This document shows, in pieces, positions 15,674-23,281 of a stretch of DNA of 64,000 bases. Source of the stretch: a virus; the IMG/VR virus record IMGVR_UViG_3300042484_001385, positions 1-64,000 of that record. One strand, given 5' to 3'. The first letter of the stretch is position 1; every line of letters starts with the position of its first letter. Below the pieces are notes generated by a model. The model made no database searches and was not told the DNA's origin. It was given only the letters and a program-made list of their open reading frames with translations. The translations under genes were made by a program, and so were the position numbers.

Positions 15674-15995
15674 TTTTGATGACTACCAGGTTTTTCTTAG
15701 AGCCATGGCAGTCACAATGTCTTCTTTAAAAGAGGATGATCAGTACTTCTATGTTTATTCTGCAGGACCAGCAAACATTAATGCAATGGTTATGGAGTTT
15801 GCAAATCTTTCAGAACGAGGGCTAAAGGCTCGTGGTAAAAGTATTAAGTATAAGCCAGTACCTCCTTCATGGATTACAGAAAATATTTTAGATATAAATT
15901 ACTTTGCTTTTTTAAGTAAAGAAAAAGAACAGGTATCAAAACTTGTCGATGAAGCAAAACAAAATAATGTCGAATACGGCATTTTCCGATACTAA
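15645..15995 (+). CDS. Rossmann-like SLOG/DUF2493-type protein
   Basis: 116 residues. Begins I-V-G-I-Q-G-T-S-S-F-D-D and continues with a helix and the Y-F-Y-V-Y-S-A-G-P-A-N strand-turn, as in small phage proteins with a SLOG-type nucleotide-binding fold. Overlaps the previous gene by 29 nt. The nucleotide-binding role is inferred from fold resemblance. Confidence 0.55.
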   Translation: MIVGIQGTSSFDDYQVFLRAMAVTMSSLKEDDQYFYVYSAGPANINAMVMEFANLSERGLKARGKSIKYKPVPPSWITENILDINYFAFLSKEKEQVSKLVDEAKQNNVEYGIFRY

Positions 15996-16009
15996 CAGAA
16001 AGAATAAAA

Positions 16010-16219
16010 ATGCAAATCAAATCATTAGAACAAATGGAAAAAATTGTTAATAGCAACAAGTCTTTAGTTTGGGATGGATGGACTGTAGTCAATTCTTATC
16101 CTTCCGAAAAAGGAAGAATAGATCAGAATGGAGCATTTGTTAATGGCAAGTGGCATTTACAGCGTCGTTTTGTACCTTCTAAAAACGGATGGGACATACC
16201 AGACAAGTTTGTGAGTTAA
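16010..16219 (+). CDS. Small hypothetical protein (69 aa)
   Basis: 69 residues with W-D-G-W-T-V, G-K-W-H-L-Q and N-G-W-D-I-P segments, probably a small beta fold. It abuts the whiB-like gene with 1 nt between. Not recognised. Confidence 0.7.
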   Translation: MQIKSLEQMEKIVNSNKSLVWDGWTVVNSYPSEKGRIDQNGAFVNGKWHLQRRFVPSKNGWDIPDKFVS

Positions 16220-16220
16220 C

Positions 16221-16505
16221 ATGCCAAAAGATAAATGGAAAGACGATGCTGTATGCTTAGACTATGATACAAATTTATTTTTTGAAAAGTATGAAGATGA
16301 TGAACTACTAAGACCAGCAATAGATAAACTTTGCTCTATGTGTCCAGTATCAAAAATGTGTTTTGCTGTTGGAGTTTCACAAAAAGAGTGGGGTATTTGG
16401 GGTGGAGTTTACCTTGAAAACGGGCAGATATCTAAAGAGTTCTCTAAGCATAAGTCTAAAACAGACTGGGCAAACACTTGGCAAAGACTAACAACGGAGC
16501 AATAA
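16221..16505 (+). CDS. WhiB-family iron-sulfur transcription regulator
   Basis: 94 residues. Four cysteines in WhiB spacing (C12, C38, C41, C47; C-x2-C-x5-C) should bind a 4Fe-4S cluster, and GIWGG at residues 58-62 is the family turn that contacts sigma factor. A basic tail follows. WhiB proteins are found essentially in Actinobacteria and their phages, so this is the best host clue in the window. Actinophage WhiB proteins can repress host whiB genes or redirect sigma-A; here it may activate the unusual phage promoters. Confidence 0.85.
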   Translation: MPKDKWKDDAVCLDYDTNLFFEKYEDDELLRPAIDKLCSMCPVSKMCFAVGVSQKEWGIWGGVYLENGQISKEFSKHKSKTDWANTWQRLTTEQ

Positions 16506-16506
16506 A

Positions 16507-16743
16507 ATGTATACAGATTCAATGAGAAGAGCGTTTCATTCTTTAAAAGGTCCAAAAGGTTTTCATCTTCAGGTAATTGATCATGATAATTTTTTAACAG
16601 TGAAAGCAAGTGAAAAACAGTTTATGAGTCTTTCTGGAGAAGAAAGAAAAGAGGCTGTAGAATATATGATTCGTACAAAAAAAGCACTTGAAGATAATGG
16701 GGCAATTGTTTTATTAGTTAGAGAAGGTGGGGCAGAACTATGA
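16507..16743 (+). CDS. Small hypothetical protein (78 aa)
   Basis: 78 residues in an operon with whiB-like (1-nt gap). Alternating beta/alpha pattern with a Lys/Glu-rich helix; no motif recognised. Confidence 0.7.
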   Translation: MYTDSMRRAFHSLKGPKGFHLQVIDHDNFLTVKASEKQFMSLSGEERKEAVEYMIRTKKALEDNGAIVLLVREGGAEL

Positions 16744-17165
16744 TCGAGTTTATATCATTTTTAATTTTTATATTTTTATTTTTTGGATTAGTAGTTAAAA
16801 ATATTATATCTAGTGTTAAACTATCTTCACTTTATAAACAAGTACTTCAATTACACATAGACAAAAATATACTTTCTGAAAAACTTTTTGAAGCATCTGC
16901 CTTAAACTTATTAAAAAACGAAAAAGAATCAGATGCTTTTTTAAAATTTATTTCAGATTCTAGGGACTGGGCATATCAATATATAGATGATGTGCAAGAG
17001 GGTATTAATAAATTTATTAAGGAAGTTGAGCCAGAAATAGCATATTTTGATGAATATGGTGTTGCCAGTTCTGCTTATCCACATTACCATTCAATGAAAA
17101 AAATTTCTTTAGCATACAAAGAACTAAAAACTCTATTACCTGAAGACTATGATAAAATAGAGTAA
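16740..17165 (+). CDS. Membrane-anchored coiled-coil protein
   Basis: 141 residues: one strongly hydrophobic N-terminal helix (4-25), then a helical, probably coiled-coil region. Overlaps the previous gene by 4 nt and the next by 1 nt. Function unknown. Confidence 0.7.
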   Translation: MIEFISFLIFIFLFFGLVVKNIISSVKLSSLYKQVLQLHIDKNILSEKLFEASALNLLKNEKESDAFLKFISDSRDWAYQYIDDVQEGINKFIKEVEPEIAYFDEYGVASSAYPHYHSMKKISLAYKELKTLLPEDYDKIE

Positions 17166-17311
17166 TGATAGTCCTTAAAAGCACGAAGAATCTTAACTTT
17201 TCAATATGCGAAGAAGAACTTTGTCAAGAAGAAAGTACTCAGATTTGGGCAAATTCTGAAAGTCGTATTGTAGATCTATGCGATATGCACTATGCAAAGG
17301 CAAAAGAATGA
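17165..17311 (+). CDS. Tiny Cys/His protein (48 aa)
   Basis: Starts in the previous stop (TAATG) and ends in an ATGA overlap with the second luciferase-like gene. Has C-E-E-E-L-C and L-C-D-M-H, a possible zinc site. The overlaps argue for a real gene. Confidence 0.55.
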   Translation: MIVLKSTKNLNFSICEEELCQEESTQIWANSESRIVDLCDMHYAKAKE

Positions 17312-18189
17312 AGTTTTATTATTTTGGTGGAGTAATGGGAGACACAGAAAACATAAAGTCTCCGTCAAACTTAAACAGCCATAATTTTTCTGGAGTAATG
17401 TTTACCCATGATATCCCAGAAGGAGACATGTTTGTTAAAACAGCAAAAGATATAAAGCATGGCGAAAATATTAAATACTTAGTTGCAATTCGTCCATACA
17501 CAATATCTCCCCAGTATCTTTCTATGATAAACAGATCTATAAATAAAATAGACAAAGATAGGCTTCAAATTAACTTAATTTCTGGATACATAAAAGATCA
17601 TGAAGATGGTGTAGGTGGTGTTGTTGGAGATGTTAACGACAAATCAAGCGCCCTTGACAGATCAAACTACATGATAGAATTTCTTAAAGTATTAAACGAA
17701 ATGGATCAAGACAAAGAATCACCAGGATACTGGAAAGACCCAAACCATAAAAACAAATTAGATGTTTATGTATCAACAACAAATAGTTATGTATTTGAAG
17801 CAGTAAAAAAATATGGACATAAAATTATTTTGCCATACCACATATATGCTCGTGGTGGATGGTCTGATTTCTTAAAAGATTCTTCTATATTAATCCCCCT
17901 TGAGTTGGACGGCACAGAAGTAATGATTGCAATTACCCCTATTATTAGAAAAACAGAAGAAGAACTTGACCTACTAACAGACCATGTAGTTAGACCAGTA
18001 TGGAGAAAGGGAGAGATTCCACAACCTGTTTTGGATGCTGCCTACTTTACATATGAACAGTTTGATGATCTTGTTAGAACTCTTGAAAGCAGAGGAATAA
18101 ACCATATGCTTATTAATGCCGTACCATCAGAAGAAGTAAATGTAATAGTTCCATTTATTAAACAATATGTAGAGGAAAATAAAAGATGA
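17308..18189 (+). CDS. Luciferase-like flavin monooxygenase family protein (copy 2)
   Basis: 293 residues from ATG 17308. Paralogue of the gene at 13429: same MKF-x-Y start, I-K-Y-L-V-A-I-R-P-Y-T-I-S-P-Q, R-L-Q-I-N-L-I-S-G and a matching C-terminal ...N-H-M-L-I-N-A segment. The fold expected is a TIM barrel of the luciferase-like flavin enzymes. The region after I-S-G is longer than in copy 1. No substrate can be read from the sequence. Confidence 0.65.
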   Translation: MKFYYFGGVMGDTENIKSPSNLNSHNFSGVMFTHDIPEGDMFVKTAKDIKHGENIKYLVAIRPYTISPQYLSMINRSINKIDKDRLQINLISGYIKDHEDGVGGVVGDVNDKSSALDRSNYMIEFLKVLNEMDQDKESPGYWKDPNHKNKLDVYVSTTNSYVFEAVKKYGHKIILPYHIYARGGWSDFLKDSSILIPLELDGTEVMIAITPIIRKTEEELDLLTDHVVRPVWRKGEIPQPVLDAAYFTYEQFDDLVRTLESRGINHMLINAVPSEEVNVIVPFIKQYVEENKR

Positions 18190-18344
18190 AAGATGTTATA
18201 CTATCAATACTAACAGGTTTTGGATGTGGTGTAGTTTTTGCTGCATTCAAATTGCCAGTACCAGCACCACCAGTTTTTGCGGGAGTCGCAGGAATTATTG
18301 GTTTGTGGATTGGCTTTACAGTACTAACAAAAATAATATCCTAG
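18186..18344 (+). CDS. XapX-like small membrane protein
   Basis: 52 residues: L-T-G-F-G-C-G-V-V-F-A-A-F-K-L-P-V-P-A-P-P and G-V-A-G-I-I-G-L-W-I-G match the XapX/DUF1427 pattern of two small transmembrane helices. Overlaps the luciferase-like stop (ATGA). Possible holin-type or transport-associated peptide. Confidence 0.75.
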   Translation: MKDVILSILTGFGCGVVFAAFKLPVPAPPVFAGVAGIIGLWIGFTVLTKIIS

Positions 18345-18354
18345 GAGGAAAATT

Positions 18355-18690
18355 ATGAAAAACATAAACAAAACAATGATCGAATCATACGTAAGAAACC
18401 TTATCGGTCAGGTATTTGGAGCAATGGTAATTGTTTCACAAACATCTGGACTTGATATGCCATTTGGTTTTGGAACAAGTGAATGGCTACTTGTGGCAAA
18501 CACACTATGGTCATCTCTTGTGCCCGTAGCGCTAAGATATATCAATAAGAAGGATCCAGCATTTGGACTTGTCGCTGCAGCAGTAGCACAAGAAGTTTCA
18601 AAGAAACTTACTTCAGCACCAAAGAAGACTGCCAAGAAGGCTCCTGCAAAGAAGTCATCTGGTGGAGGAAAGACCAATCAGGTAAAATAA
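18355..18690 (+). CDS. Membrane protein with Lys/Ala-rich (histone H1-like) tail
   Basis: 111 residues. A hydrophobic region (about 15-60) is followed by a helix and a tail of K-K-A-P-A-K-K type repeats. Ribosome-binding site AGGAGG. Layout resembles phage holins with a basic cytoplasmic tail; an alternative is a membrane-linked DNA-binding protein. Confidence 0.65.
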   Translation: MKNINKTMIESYVRNLIGQVFGAMVIVSQTSGLDMPFGFGTSEWLLVANTLWSSLVPVALRYINKKDPAFGLVAAAVAQEVSKKLTSAPKKTAKKAPAKKSSGGGKTNQVK

Positions 18691-18695
18691 AGTAG

Positions 18696-18827
18696 TATAA
18701 TTTATACTATTCCGCTATAAGACTTTAAAAGGTTTTGCAACGGATGCTCTTATGAGAAGAGAGTTAGCAGGAGTCGAACCTTCGTGGCTAATAGACCTGA
18801 GCAGTCGTCTATAAACTGCTCATTTCC
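18696..18827 (+). ncRNA. Candidate structured non-coding RNA with own promoter
   Basis: TATAAT at 18696-18701 lies inside the palindrome TAGTATAA-T-TTATACTA. Downstream come serial hairpins: CTCTT/AAGAG (18747-18761), TTAGC...GCTAA (18764-18791, with inner AGG/CCT and loop AGTCGAA) and a 7-bp stem GAGCAGT/ACTGCTC (18800-18822). No open frame fits. The loop region is complementary to a canonical tRNA T-arm. RNA status is inference. Confidence 0.45.
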
Positions 18828-18895
18828 TATGCTATAATATTAGTACCTGCCCAAATGGGGGGTAAATTAACTTATTCGCTTGAAAGGGGAATAAT

Positions 18896-19300
18896 ATGGT
18901 AAAAACAGCACTGGATCTTTTTAATGATCCATTTTTCAATACCTTCTCAAATTTCCAGAAGGTAACAACAACAACAAACTATCCACCTTATAACCAGATT
19001 AAACTAAATGATACAGAGTATATTCTGTCATTTGCTTTGGCTGGTTTCTCTAAGGATGATGTCTCAGTATCGCTAGACAATCGCAAACTTACAATCAAGG
19101 GCGAGAAGCAGGATGCTGAGTTGCCAGAGGGAGCAGAGTATCTACACAAGGGCATTGCAGCCCGTAAGTTTACTGATATCTTCACCCTTCCTGAGTTTGT
19201 TGAGGTTATTGGGGCTGAATTTAAGGACGGTATCTTAGATATCAAACTTGAAAAGCAGATCCCAGAAGATAAACTACCAAAAACAATAGCAATACAGTAG
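18896..19300 (+). CDS. Hsp20/alpha-crystallin family small heat-shock protein
   Basis: 134 residues. The alpha-crystallin domain (about 36-130) shows the beta-strand pattern L-S-F-A-L-A-G-F, L-T-I-K-G-E-K and G-I-L-D-I-K-L. It is a holdase chaperone; phages in aquatic groups often carry one, probably to protect structural proteins. Preceded by TATAAT at 18833-18838 and AAAGGGG. Confidence 0.9.
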   Translation: MVKTALDLFNDPFFNTFSNFQKVTTTTNYPPYNQIKLNDTEYILSFALAGFSKDDVSVSLDNRKLTIKGEKQDAELPEGAEYLHKGIAARKFTDIFTLPEFVEVIGAEFKDGILDIKLEKQIPEDKLPKTIAIQ

Positions 19301-19314
19301 TACAATATAAATGT

Positions 19315-19396
19315 CCCCACACAGGACCTTAGTGATGGATTAGTTACCCATTGGATAGAGACCGTGGCGCAAGTCAGGTGAATTGCCTGTGTGGGG
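19315..19396 (+). ncRNA. Candidate structured RNA element upstream of HNH gene
   Basis: CCCCACACAGG (19315-19325) and CCTGTGTGGGG (19386-19396) form a perfect 11-bp closing stem around a 60-nt loop. Inside, ATGG/CCAT can pair. CAGG at 19376 can pair with the CCTG of the closing stem, giving a competing hairpin as in switches. It lies between hsp20 and the leaderless HNH gene. It resembles a riboswitch-like or nuclease-guide-like RNA, but no known class was recognised. Confidence 0.45.
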
Positions 19397-19424
19397 CTTA
19401 ATATTTTGCGGTATACTTAGAGCA

Positions 19425-19700
19425 ATGACTGACAAAGAGTTAGACCATTATAATAAGCAACAATTAAAGAAGAGGCTTGCCGAAATAAAGGAAAAGTCTG
19501 GATGTTTTGACTGCGGAGTATCTAATCATATAGTTTTAGATTTTGATCACCTTAGAGATAAAAAATATAATATATCAAGAATGGTGCACGATGGATTCTC
19601 TTGGAAGGCTATTAAAAAAGAGATAGAGAAGTGCCAGGTAGTTTGTGCCAATTGCCACAGGATCAGGACTCATAATAGGTTCCTTGGTCTCATAGCATGA
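19425..19700 (+). CDS. HNH endonuclease
   Basis: 91 residues from ATG 19425, leaderless after TATACT (19412-19417). CFDCG and VLDFDHLRDKK followed by CANCHRIRTHNR give the zinc knuckles and the HNH active site (D-H ... C-x2-C-H-R). Likely a small homing-type nuclease or packaging-associated HNH. Confidence 0.8.
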   Translation: MTDKELDHYNKQQLKKRLAEIKEKSGCFDCGVSNHIVLDFDHLRDKKYNISRMVHDGFSWKAIKKEIEKCQVVCANCHRIRTHNRFLGLIA

Positions 19701-19712
19701 TATAATGGTTAT

Positions 19713-20588
19713 ATGTTAGATTTAAAAGAAGGCGACTTTGCCATGACAGCACATGGATCAGATGAAGAGATTCATGTTGGTCAAGTAGTTCATGTAATGC
19801 GTGAAGGTATGCTTGGTGTACCAGGAGGGGAATACTCCCTTGAAGCATCTGCTGAAAATCCAGCGGTACTAATTCAGTTATTTGAACAGGAAGAAAATGG
19901 ATACTGGGAAGCAACAAACTTATACACAGGATGTATGATGGCATTAATGATTCCAATTGACCCACTTCCACAAGAACCAGAAGATGCAGAGGTTGCAATG
20001 GCAATGTATGATGCATCAATTGGAAAATCAGACTGTTGTCCAGAAGAGATGTTAAAGCAAGCACCATGTTGGGATGGATACGTACAGCGTGGAATGAAGC
20101 CAGGAGCAAATGGTAAACCAGTTCCTAACTGTGTCCCTGCTGCAAAAGCAGATGACTTATTTGAAGATGATGATACAGTTGAATACGATACAGACACAGT
20201 GTTAAAGGCTGAAGGGTATTCACCTCCAGCGGGAGCAAGATCTGCTGCTCGTAGAGCAATTAAATTTAAAGAAGATGGTAAGGCAACTGGTGCAGGAACT
20301 GCAGTTGGTTGGACTCGTGCAGGTCAGTTAGCAAGAGGGGAAACAATTTCTCTTAGTACTGTTAAGAGAATGTATTCATATTTCTCACGCCATGAAGTAG
20401 ACAAGAAGGGTAAGGACTGGGGTAACTCAGCAAACCCATCTAATGGCTACATCATGTGGTTAGCATGGGGTGGAGACGCAGGATTCTCTTGGTCAAGAGG
20501 AATTGTTAATCGTGAAAAGGATAAGGCATTGTTTGCTGACTTTGGCAAGGACTACACAAAGGTGCAAACAGAAAGACACACACTATAA
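19713..20588 (+). CDS. Phage structural-type protein with conserved C-terminal domain
   Basis: 291 residues; TATAAT at 19701-19706 is 6 nt before the ATG (leaderless). Parts: an N-terminal beta domain; a segment C-W-D-G-Y-V-Q-R-G-M-K-P-G with P-N-C-V-P; and a C-terminal domain with A-R-R-A-I-K-F-K, R-M-Y-S-Y-F-S-R-H-E and M-W-L-A-W-G-G-D. The last two segments recur in phage head-maturation, portal-linked and prohead proteins. Precise role is not known; capsid-assembly association is inference. Confidence 0.6.
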   Translation: MLDLKEGDFAMTAHGSDEEIHVGQVVHVMREGMLGVPGGEYSLEASAENPAVLIQLFEQEENGYWEATNLYTGCMMALMIPIDPLPQEPEDAEVAMAMYDASIGKSDCCPEEMLKQAPCWDGYVQRGMKPGANGKPVPNCVPAAKADDLFEDDDTVEYDTDTVLKAEGYSPPAGARSAARRAIKFKEDGKATGAGTAVGWTRAGQLARGETISLSTVKRMYSYFSRHEVDKKGKDWGNSANPSNGYIMWLAWGGDAGFSWSRGIVNREKDKALFADFGKDYTKVQTERHTL

Positions 20589-20731
20589 TGCCAAAGAAAA
20601 AAGCATCAGCATTTAATCCAGTTCAGATTAAAGATGGATGGATTGTAAGATTATATAAAGATGGTCGTATTAAATCTAAGATTGCACCATACGAAGTAAA
20701 GCATCCTAAAAATATATCATCTTCAAGTTAA
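20588..20731 (+). CDS. Small basic protein (47 aa)
   Basis: Start overlaps the previous stop (TAATG). Basic, with D-G-W-I-V-R-L-Y-K-D-G-R-I-K. Its 3' end overlaps the convergent carbamoyltransferase by 9 nt. Unknown function. Confidence 0.55.
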   Translation: MPKKKASAFNPVQIKDGWIVRLYKDGRIKSKIAPYEVKHPKNISSSS

Positions 20732-22144
20732 GATTTTGAAGTTATATTCTTTTTCCCATTTAATAATATCATTTTTATCGTTTAGCAATGGCTGACCTTT
20801 AATATTCAAACTAGTATTGAGCAAAATAGGAACTCCAGTTTGAAGATAAAACTTATTAATTGCTCTCCATAAACCACGGTGTTGATCTTTATTTACAGTC
20901 TGAACTCTTGATGTTCCATCTGCATGAACTACAGATGGTATCTTTTCAGGCTGTAAGCATTTAACTGTATACTGCATGTACGGGCTTGTAAAGTCCATAT
21001 CAAACCATTTAGAAGCACACTCTTCCATAACTACTGGTGCAAATGGTCTAAATAACTCTCTTTGTTTAATTAGGTTTACTTTGTCTTTAATATTTGGATC
21101 CCTTGGATCTGCAAGGATACTTCTGTTTCCCAATGCTCTTGGACCATATTCTGCTTTACCTGATGCTACGGCTACGATTCCATCTTTTAGTATCCCGTCC
21201 ACAATTTGCTGAACAGGATACTCTCCTCCAAGATCATAGCCAAGATATGGAGTCTTCCAGTTAAGATGCTTTCCATATAGTGCTGCAGCAGCACCCAAAG
21301 AACTGCCAGCATCACCAGGGTTAGGCATGATCCATATCATATCAAATATATTCCATAGCAATGTATTCGCTGAAGAGTTAAGTGCACATCCACCCATAAA
21401 GACCAAATTCTTTTTACCAGTAATAGAGTATGCCATGTGCATAAAATCATTTAGTCTCTGTTGATATACAACCTGAACTGCTGCAGCAATATCAAACCTA
21501 TCTTGCTCAGTAATTATCATACCCCAGTCATGTATTCCCTTATGAAAGTTATATTTCTGTTGGTCATACTGTGGGAAATATTTATCTACTTCTTTATAAT
21601 ACCTTTTCCAGTCTCCGTATGCAGCCATACCCATCATAATATATTCTTCTTGATTTGGTATAAGACCAATCAGTTGTGTGAATGCAGAATAGAACAGCCC
21701 AAAACTAACTGAATAGTTTTGCTTATATTTAAGTCTAATCTTGTTTCCTTCTCCAACCCAAATTGTCGAGGTATTGTATTCTCCAATAGCGTCAAGAACA
21801 ACAATAACAGCATCATTAAATGCACTTGTATAGTATCCTGCTGCTGCATGGGAATAGTGGTGCTTAAAATAGTGTACTGGAACATGTATTGGGAATTTGG
21901 GCTTCCAATCGCTTGCGCCACCGTGAAGCATCATTCTAGATTTTTTAAGTAGGGGCTTTTCATAATACGCAATTGCATCTGGGGTTCCATAGTTCAAAGC
22001 ATCTAAAATGATTTCTTTATTGTTGTACCAATCATTTTTTTGCTTGCTATATCTTTCTGCATGTCCCGCAAAAAGTATCTCACCGTCTTTAATTAAAGAA
22101 ATAGAGGCATCGTGTGAAGTTTCGTTGATCCCAAGAATTATCAT
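20723..22144 (-). CDS. Carbamoyltransferase (NodU/CmcH family)
   Basis: 473 residues. The N-terminal Kae1-like ASKHA domain starts I-I-L-G-I-N-E-T-S-H-D-A-S and contains the metal-binding HHYSHAAAGYY. The C-terminal YrdC-like region has Y-G-P-R-A-L-G-N-R-S-I-L-A-D-P and LLNTSLN. The enzyme uses carbamoyl phosphate and ATP to carbamoylate a hydroxyl group. It is about 80-100 residues shorter than typical members. In some phages this family carbamoylates hydroxymethyl bases of DNA; sugar decoration is the alternative. A tiny gene and an SGNH-like gene precede it in the same operon. Confidence 0.9.
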   Translation of the reverse strand: MIILGINETSHDASISLIKDGEILFAGHAERYSKQKNDWYNNKEIILDALNYGTPDAIAYYEKPLLKKSRMMLHGGASDWKPKFPIHVPVHYFKHHYSHAAAGYYTSAFNDAVIVVLDAIGEYNTSTIWVGEGNKIRLKYKQNYSVSFGLFYSAFTQLIGLIPNQEEYIMMGMAAYGDWKRYYKEVDKYFPQYDQQKYNFHKGIHDWGMIITEQDRFDIAAAVQVVYQQRLNDFMHMAYSITGKKNLVFMGGCALNSSANTLLWNIFDMIWIMPNPGDAGSSLGAAAALYGKHLNWKTPYLGYDLGGEYPVQQIVDGILKDGIVAVASGKAEYGPRALGNRSILADPRDPNIKDKVNLIKQRELFRPFAPVVMEECASKWFDMDFTSPYMQYTVKCLQPEKIPSVVHADGTSRVQTVNKDQHRGLWRAINKFYLQTGVPILLNTSLNIKGQPLLNDKNDIIKWEKEYNFKILT

Positions 22145-22230
22145 TAGTATATAAACTGTTTCTTTTTCTTTTTTCTATTCTTAAAAAATAGAAAAATTTT
22201 ATAAAAACCCCATCGAATATTATTAATCAT
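22144..22230 (-). CDS. Tiny basic peptide upstream of carbamoyltransferase (28 aa)
   Basis: Starts within the 3' end of the SGNH-like gene and stops in a TAATG overlap with the carbamoyltransferase start. Amphipathic/hydrophobic then six-Lys-type basic tail. Coupling on both sides suggests translation, perhaps as a coupling leader. Confidence 0.45.
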   Translation of the reverse strand: MINNIRWGFYKIFLFFKNRKKKKKQFIY

Positions 22231-23116
22231 TACTTATCTCCTTATACTTTTCAAGAAATTTTTCTGCCAATCTTTTATTGGTCTGGATTCCCCAGTGTCC
22301 AATGCCTGTTTTTTTATTATAATCAGCAGCAAATAATAATAATTTACTTTCTATAGATTTATCAACTTCTAAATTTTTTGATGACAATGCTGTCTCCCAT
22401 TTTTTTACAATATCTGATGTTTTTAAAAATTTTTTTAATATGTCACTTGAAGTATCTGCTAAATATTCTTGAATTTTATCAAATTCTTCATAAATACTCC
22501 AAATAAAAACTATGTTGTTAGAATTACAATATTGTTCTAACATTTTTATAAACATAAAATTATAAAATAAAGTAAATTCTTTTGGAATTACATATGCTGG
22601 ATCGTGAGGGGCTTTAGAAAATTGTGCCACATCATAATTAAAGTATGCCATTGATGGAATACCTGTATTTATATTAAGATTTAAAGATCCATGTGGATGA
22701 ATTAATTTTCCTGGGATTGCAGGATACTCTAGTCTATATAGTGGAAACAAGGCCAGAATTACTTTTGGGTTTCCTATTTCTTTAAAATAGTTAAATGCTT
22801 TGTGCACCTGTCCATTTATACTATCTCCTTGGTATGCCAGTCTAGAGTATTTTTTATTTATACTTTTACAAAAAATATCTGACCAAGTAAATTCATTTGG
22901 AAGCCCAGAGCCATATGTTTGAGAACATCCTAGAATCAATATATCATTATCTTTATTAAAAGGCTCAGACCTATAACCATGCTCATTAATATAATAAGGA
23001 ATTTCTAGTAGTTGGTCATCACTTGAATAAATAGTTTTGTTGAGATCGTTTGGTGATCTATTCATTGCAGATTCAAGCAAATTTCTATTAAATAAAAATT
23101 CATTAAAATTGTTCAT
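22223..23116 (-). CDS. SGNH/GDSL-hydrolase-like protein
   Basis: 297 residues. Block I is I-L-G-C-S-Q-T-Y-G-S-G with the candidate nucleophile Ser; Y-Q-G-D-S-I-N-G resembles block II; G-H-W-G near the C-terminus offers the catalytic His. No signal peptide. SGNH proteins are esterases or acyltransferases; next to a carbamoyltransferase it may modify a glycan or base. TATAAT ends 6 nt before the ATG (leaderless). Confidence 0.6.
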   Translation of the reverse strand: MNNFNEFLFNRNLLESAMNRSPNDLNKTIYSSDDQLLEIPYYINEHGYRSEPFNKDNDILILGCSQTYGSGLPNEFTWSDIFCKSINKKYSRLAYQGDSINGQVHKAFNYFKEIGNPKVILALFPLYRLEYPAIPGKLIHPHGSLNLNINTGIPSMAYFNYDVAQFSKAPHDPAYVIPKEFTLFYNFMFIKMLEQYCNSNNIVFIWSIYEEFDKIQEYLADTSSDILKKFLKTSDIVKKWETALSSKNLEVDKSIESKLLLFAADYNKKTGIGHWGIQTNKRLAEKFLEKYKEISND

Positions 23117-23129
23117 TATTCAATTATAG

Positions 23130-23202
23130 CACCCCTGGCAGGAATCGAACCTGCGACGCTTGGCTTAGAAGTCCAACGTTCTGTCCACTGAACTACAGAG
23201 GT
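23130..23202 (-). tRNA. tRNA-Arg (TCT)
   Basis: Acceptor ACCTCTG/CAGGGGT, D-stem GTTC/GAAC, anticodon loop CTTCTAA (TCT), T-stem GCAGG/CCTGC. One mismatch closes the anticodon loop. Reads AGA/AGG, frequent in this AT-rich genome. Confidence 0.9.
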
Positions 23203-23206
23203 TTGG

Positions 23207-23280
23207 TACATCTGGAAGGACTTGAACCTTCGGCTCTCTGCATATAAGGCAGGTACTCTAACCAACTGAGTTACAGATGT
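23207..23280 (-). tRNA. tRNA-Ile (TAT)
   Basis: Acceptor ACATCTG/CAGATGT, D-stem ACTC/GAGT, anticodon loop CTTATAT (anticodon TAT), T-stem GAAGG/CCTTC. A TAT anticodon reads ATA directly, which is uncommon in bacteria, where modified CAT is usual. Confidence 0.85.
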
Positions 23281-23281
23281 G

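Noticed and set aside
18750-18800. Minus-strand tRNA suggested by a perfect T-arm sequence
   Set aside because: No matching acceptor 5' arm, D-arm or anticodon arm could be folded at the right distances.
20723-22144. tRNA t6A enzyme (TsaD) because of the Kae1-like domain
   Set aside because: HHYSHAAAG and the C-terminal G-P-R-A-L-G-N-R-S-I motif are those of carbamoyltransferases.
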